Shown here: piece after piece, positions 61,622-64,000 of the stretch | Layout: each line of letters begins with the position of its first letter | Position numbering within the stretch: the stretch's first letter is position 1 | The notes under the pieces: generated by a model | Seen by the model: the letters and a program-made list of their open reading frames with translations, nothing else | Database searches by the model: none | What the model was told of the DNA's origin: nothing | Made by a program: the position numbers and the translations under genes | DNA from: CAZTAO01 sp964611645 | GTDB lineage: Bacteria > Armatimonadota > UBA5829 | NCBI GenBank assembly: GCA_964611645.1 | Contig: CAZTAO010000006.1 | Coordinates: forward strand, 1 to 64,000 | Reading direction: 5' to 3' | Length of the DNA: 64,000 nucleotides

Positions 61622-62689
61622 GTGGCTAAGCGAATAACGGTCTCGGGGTACTATGGGTTTGGCAACACCGGGGATGAGGCGGTGCTGGCTGGGATAATCG
61701 AGTCCCTGAAAGTCGCCGGCCTGGATGCGGAGATAACCGCGCTTTCAATGGACCCGTCCGGCACAGCGCGGACCCACGGTATACAGTCGGCCCACCGTTA
61801 CAGGCTGGGGCCGCTGTTCCGGGCTATAAGGCAGTGCGATTTATTCATCAGCGGTGGCGGAAGCCTGCTGCAAGACGTTACCAGCCGCCGGTCTTCCTAC
61901 TACTATCTGTTTGTTCTCCGCCTCGCCCAGATGCTCCACAAAAAGACCATGATCTATGCCCAGGGTGTGGGCCCGCTGCTAAGCCCGAGCATTCGCAAGG
62001 CAACGGCCTCTGCTCTCAACCGGGTTGACGCCATCACGGTCCGCGACCCCGAATCGAAAGCTCTGCTGGAGTCCATCGGGGTGAACCGCGTGCCTGTGGA
62101 TCTTGCCGCCGACCCCGCGCTTCTGCTTCAGCCAGAGTATTCTACTGCAGACTTCCTGCTCAAGGGCGTGTACCGCGAGTCGGACCAGATAATCGGGGTG
62201 TCTCTGAGGCCGTGGCCGGGGTGTGAGGAGAAGCTTAGGGCCATCGGTGAAGGAATCAGCCGCGCCGCGCGAAAGGCAGAGGCGGCGCTGGTGGCTGTGC
62301 CTATGAAACCAGACGATGCCGAGGTCTGCGGAAACGTTCCGGGAGCATCGCTTGTGGACTGCAAGGACCGCTTCGGAGCGACCAAGGGGGTTTTCGGCAG
62401 GTGCAGCCTGGTGGTGGGGATGCGGCTGCATTCGCTGATATTCGCGGCGGGCTGCGTAATCCCGTTTGTGCCGGTGGTCTACGACCCCAAGGTGCAGTCT
62501 TTCGCCGACTGCTTAAGGCAGGCGATGATACTCGATGTGAACGATGTGAGCGCGGACTCGGTGGACCAGTTGGTGTCATGCGCGTGGGACACCCGCCAGA
62601 GCCTCAGGCAATGCGTTGCGCAGCATCTTCCGGAGCAGCGCAAACTGGCAATGAACTCAGCGCACATAGCAGCGAAGTTGTTGGAGTAA
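61622..62689 (+). CDS. csaB: CsaB-like polysaccharide pyruvyl transferase
   Basis: A 355-residue pyruvyl transferase that adds ketal pyruvate to wall-associated polysaccharide, which then binds SLH domains of S-layer proteins. Seen: ISGYYG-like VSGYYGFGNTGDEAVLAGII at the N-terminus, CDLFISGGGSLLQDVTSRRS, TMIYAQGVGPLL, AITVRDPESKALLESIGV and VVGMRLHSLIFAAG. The start is a GTG with GAGG 6 bases upstream. It is followed 2 bases later by the alcohol dehydrogenase gene. Confidence 0.93.
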   Translation: MAKRITVSGYYGFGNTGDEAVLAGIIESLKVAGLDAEITALSMDPSGTARTHGIQSAHRYRLGPLFRAIRQCDLFISGGGSLLQDVTSRRSSYYYLFVLRLAQMLHKKTMIYAQGVGPLLSPSIRKATASALNRVDAITVRDPESKALLESIGVNRVPVDLAADPALLLQPEYSTADFLLKGVYRESDQIIGVSLRPWPGCEEKLRAIGEGISRAARKAEAALVAVPMKPDDAEVCGNVPGASLVDCKDRFGATKGVFGRCSLVVGMRLHSLIFAAGCVIPFVPVVYDPKVQSFADCLRQAMILDVNDVSADSVDQLVSCAWDTRQSLRQCVAQHLPEQRKLAMNSAHIAAKLLE

Positions 62690-62691
62690 GC

Positions 62692-63903
62692 ATGTCCTTC
62701 TACAGATCCAAGGCTTTCATATACCAAGGGTGGCCGGGGGATGTGACGGTCGATACCATATTTTTCGAGTGCGGTCCGCGAGAGCTTGTGGTCGAGGTGA
62801 TCATGTGTGCCCGGTGCGGGACCGACAAGACCATCTATCGCCACGGCCACCCCAACGTCGACCCCTACGCTCCGGTTGTTCTTGGGCATGAGCTGGTGGC
62901 GCGGATTGTGGAGGTTGGTAGCGAGGTCCGCAGCCTCAGAGAAGGCATTGGCTATCGGGATGGGGAGACTCTATCGGATGAGTATCTCGACTTCCAGCCG
63001 GGCGAGCGAGTAGTGTTCCAGGCTCGGATCGCACGACACAACGCCGAAGGCCTGATGCTCATTCCCAAGCCCATCGCCAACCTGTCTTTCCAGATCAACG
63101 CCGGCTACTCGGAGTATATGCTGGTGCCGGAGGAGATGATCCGCTCGGAGTCCGTGCTGAGGGTGCCGGACAACGTCACCGACGAAGAAGCGTGCCTGGT
63201 GGAGCCTGCGGCGTGTGCGTTGGAATCGATCTTTGCCACGCCACACCCCGTTGGAATAGACCCCGACGGCCGCCACCTCTACCGCGCCGGAATCCTGCCC
63301 GGAGGAACCGCCTGCATCATCGGCTCCGGCACTATGGCTATTATCTACGCTATGCTCGCCAATCTTGAGGGAGCCAGGCGGGTGGTGATGGTGGTTCGGT
63401 CTGAGGAGAAGAAAGAGCTGGTGAGGTTGCTGCTGGGGGACGCAGTTGAGGTATATGTTGCCGCCAAGACTGCAGAAGAAGCCACGCCCGCCAACCTTGC
63501 CTTGGAAGATGCTGTTGTCCGCGACCTTACTGACCTTACCGACGGTGCGCTGTTCGATGATGTCATTGTCGCCTGCGCGTCCACTTCCGCCCAGCGGTTG
63601 ATGCTGCGGCTGTTCGCGCGAGAAGGCTACGCGGTCGGAGCATGCTTTGGCGGGACGCACCGGCTGGTCGACGCCGCCGACATCGATACCAACCACTACC
63701 GCGCCGCCAAGACTATCGGCACCAGCGGCTGTTCTACAAGCTGCATGAAGACCATTATCCGATGGCTGGCTGAAGATCGGCTGGAACTCCACGGGCTTAT
63801 CTCCAAGCGCAGGTTCACCCTCGAAAGCGACCCCCATGAGTTCTTCACCACCGGAGCCGATGGCCTCAAACCCGCGCTCTACCTCAAGGCCGGGAAGCCG
63901 TGA
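62692..63903 (+). CDS. Zinc-dependent alcohol dehydrogenase family protein
   Basis: A 403-residue medium-chain dehydrogenase. MCARCGTDKTIYRHGHP holds the catalytic-zinc Cys, VLGHELVARIVEVGSEV the His/Glu, and ACLVEPAACALESIF the family Glu-Pro block. The NAD-binding region is ACIIGSGTMAIIYAMLANL. It resembles sorbitol or threonine dehydrogenases; substrate unknown. The ATG at 62692 with GGAG upstream starts 2 bases after csaB. It overlaps the next gene by 4 bases. Confidence 0.85.
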   Translation: MSFYRSKAFIYQGWPGDVTVDTIFFECGPRELVVEVIMCARCGTDKTIYRHGHPNVDPYAPVVLGHELVARIVEVGSEVRSLREGIGYRDGETLSDEYLDFQPGERVVFQARIARHNAEGLMLIPKPIANLSFQINAGYSEYMLVPEEMIRSESVLRVPDNVTDEEACLVEPAACALESIFATPHPVGIDPDGRHLYRAGILPGGTACIIGSGTMAIIYAMLANLEGARRVVMVVRSEEKKELVRLLLGDAVEVYVAAKTAEEATPANLALEDAVVRDLTDLTDGALFDDVIVACASTSAQRLMLRLFAREGYAVGACFGGTHRLVDAADIDTNHYRAAKTIGTSGCSTSCMKTIIRWLAEDRLELHGLISKRRFTLESDPHEFFTTGADGLKPALYLKAGKP

Positions 63904-64000
63904 ACCGCCCGAAGGCCGTGATCATAGGGGCCGGAGCGCTCGGGCTTGGGTTCCTGGCGGAGAGAATGGCTTCGGATTACGACCTGTGCCTCGCCGACCT
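63900..64000 (+). CDS. Start of a Rossmann-fold dehydrogenase (partial)
   Basis: 33 codons reach the window edge: a GTG start overlapping the preceding stop (GTGA), then RPKAVIIGAGALGLGFLAER with the nucleotide-binding G-X-G-X2-G. It resembles the N-terminus of mannitol-1-phosphate dehydrogenase-like or other NAD(P) dehydrogenases. Being coupled to the alcohol dehydrogenase suggests shared sugar or polyol metabolism. The rest is beyond the window. Confidence 0.6.
   Translation, partial: MNRPKAVIIGAGALGLGFLAERMASDYDLCLAD

Overview
The window looks like a stretch of chromosome from a GC-rich, free-living bacterium, most likely a member of the Armatimonadota. Three lines point that way. There are several H-X9-DG type pseudopilins whose N-terminus reads FPVFAkAREkARqatC after the prepilin helix. 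A DUF5693 membrane protein sits next to a CsaB-like pyruvyl transferase. There are many exported DUF4091, Asp-box and SGNH type carbohydrate-active proteins. This phylum assignment is inference; no rRNA or tRNA gene was recognised in the window.

Layout. 0.2-7.7 kb: a minus-strand block of exported carbohydrate-active candidates (a DUF4091 protein, two paralogues of an unrecognised family, two tandem Asp-box/LamG-like proteins). 7.7-13.9 kb: an accessory stretch with a UPF0175/DUF3368 toxin-antitoxin pair, an ankyrin protein, two paralogous carboxypeptidase-regulatory-like lipoproteins (one split by an amber codon) and several families of hairpin repeats. 13.9-22.1 kb: the housekeeping run rpsB-tsf-pyrH-frr-uppS-dxr-rseP plus a DSD1-type PLP enzyme, all on the minus strand. 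22.4-25.9 kb: a GT87-like membrane protein and a restriction-modification cassette (vsr, m5C methylase, Eco29kI-like nuclease) with overlapping genes. 26.1-34.0 kb: two tandem GH123/DUF4091-like exported proteins and a large Lhr helicase. 34.3-40.6 kb: three pseudopilins and a GH-like/SGNH fusion followed by a free-standing copy of its SGNH half. 40.8-48 kb: a lytic transglycosylase, an MFS protein with an extra extracytoplasmic tail, dciA-like, recF, a probable oriC and dnaA. 47-57 kb: two UroD-like proteins, small membrane proteins, ndk, a lipoprotein, topA, a HEAT-like exported protein and an MFS transporter. 57.4-64 kb: an ECF sigma/anti-sigma pair, a rhomboid protease, and a plus-strand cell-surface set (DUF5693, csaB, a zinc alcohol dehydrogenase, the start of a Rossmann dehydrogenase).

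How the genes may work together. The exported DUF4091, Asp-box and SGNH proteins suggest glycan or plant polysaccharide breakdown, supported by two MFS transporters and pilin-like surface structures. CsaB with DUF5693 suggests pyruvylated wall polysaccharide that could anchor an S-layer. The dnaA-oriC-recF segment indicates the window spans or lies near the replication origin, with dnaN absent from its usual place.

The least explained parts are the paired unknown family at 2.0-4.3 kb, the amber-split lipoprotein, the dispersed palindromes (arms CCCTCCAGG/CCTGGAGGG, TGCGTCGGG hairpins, and a CCCTGAATCAAGTTCAGGG REP-like unit), and the short leader reading frame coupled to the DUF5693 gene.
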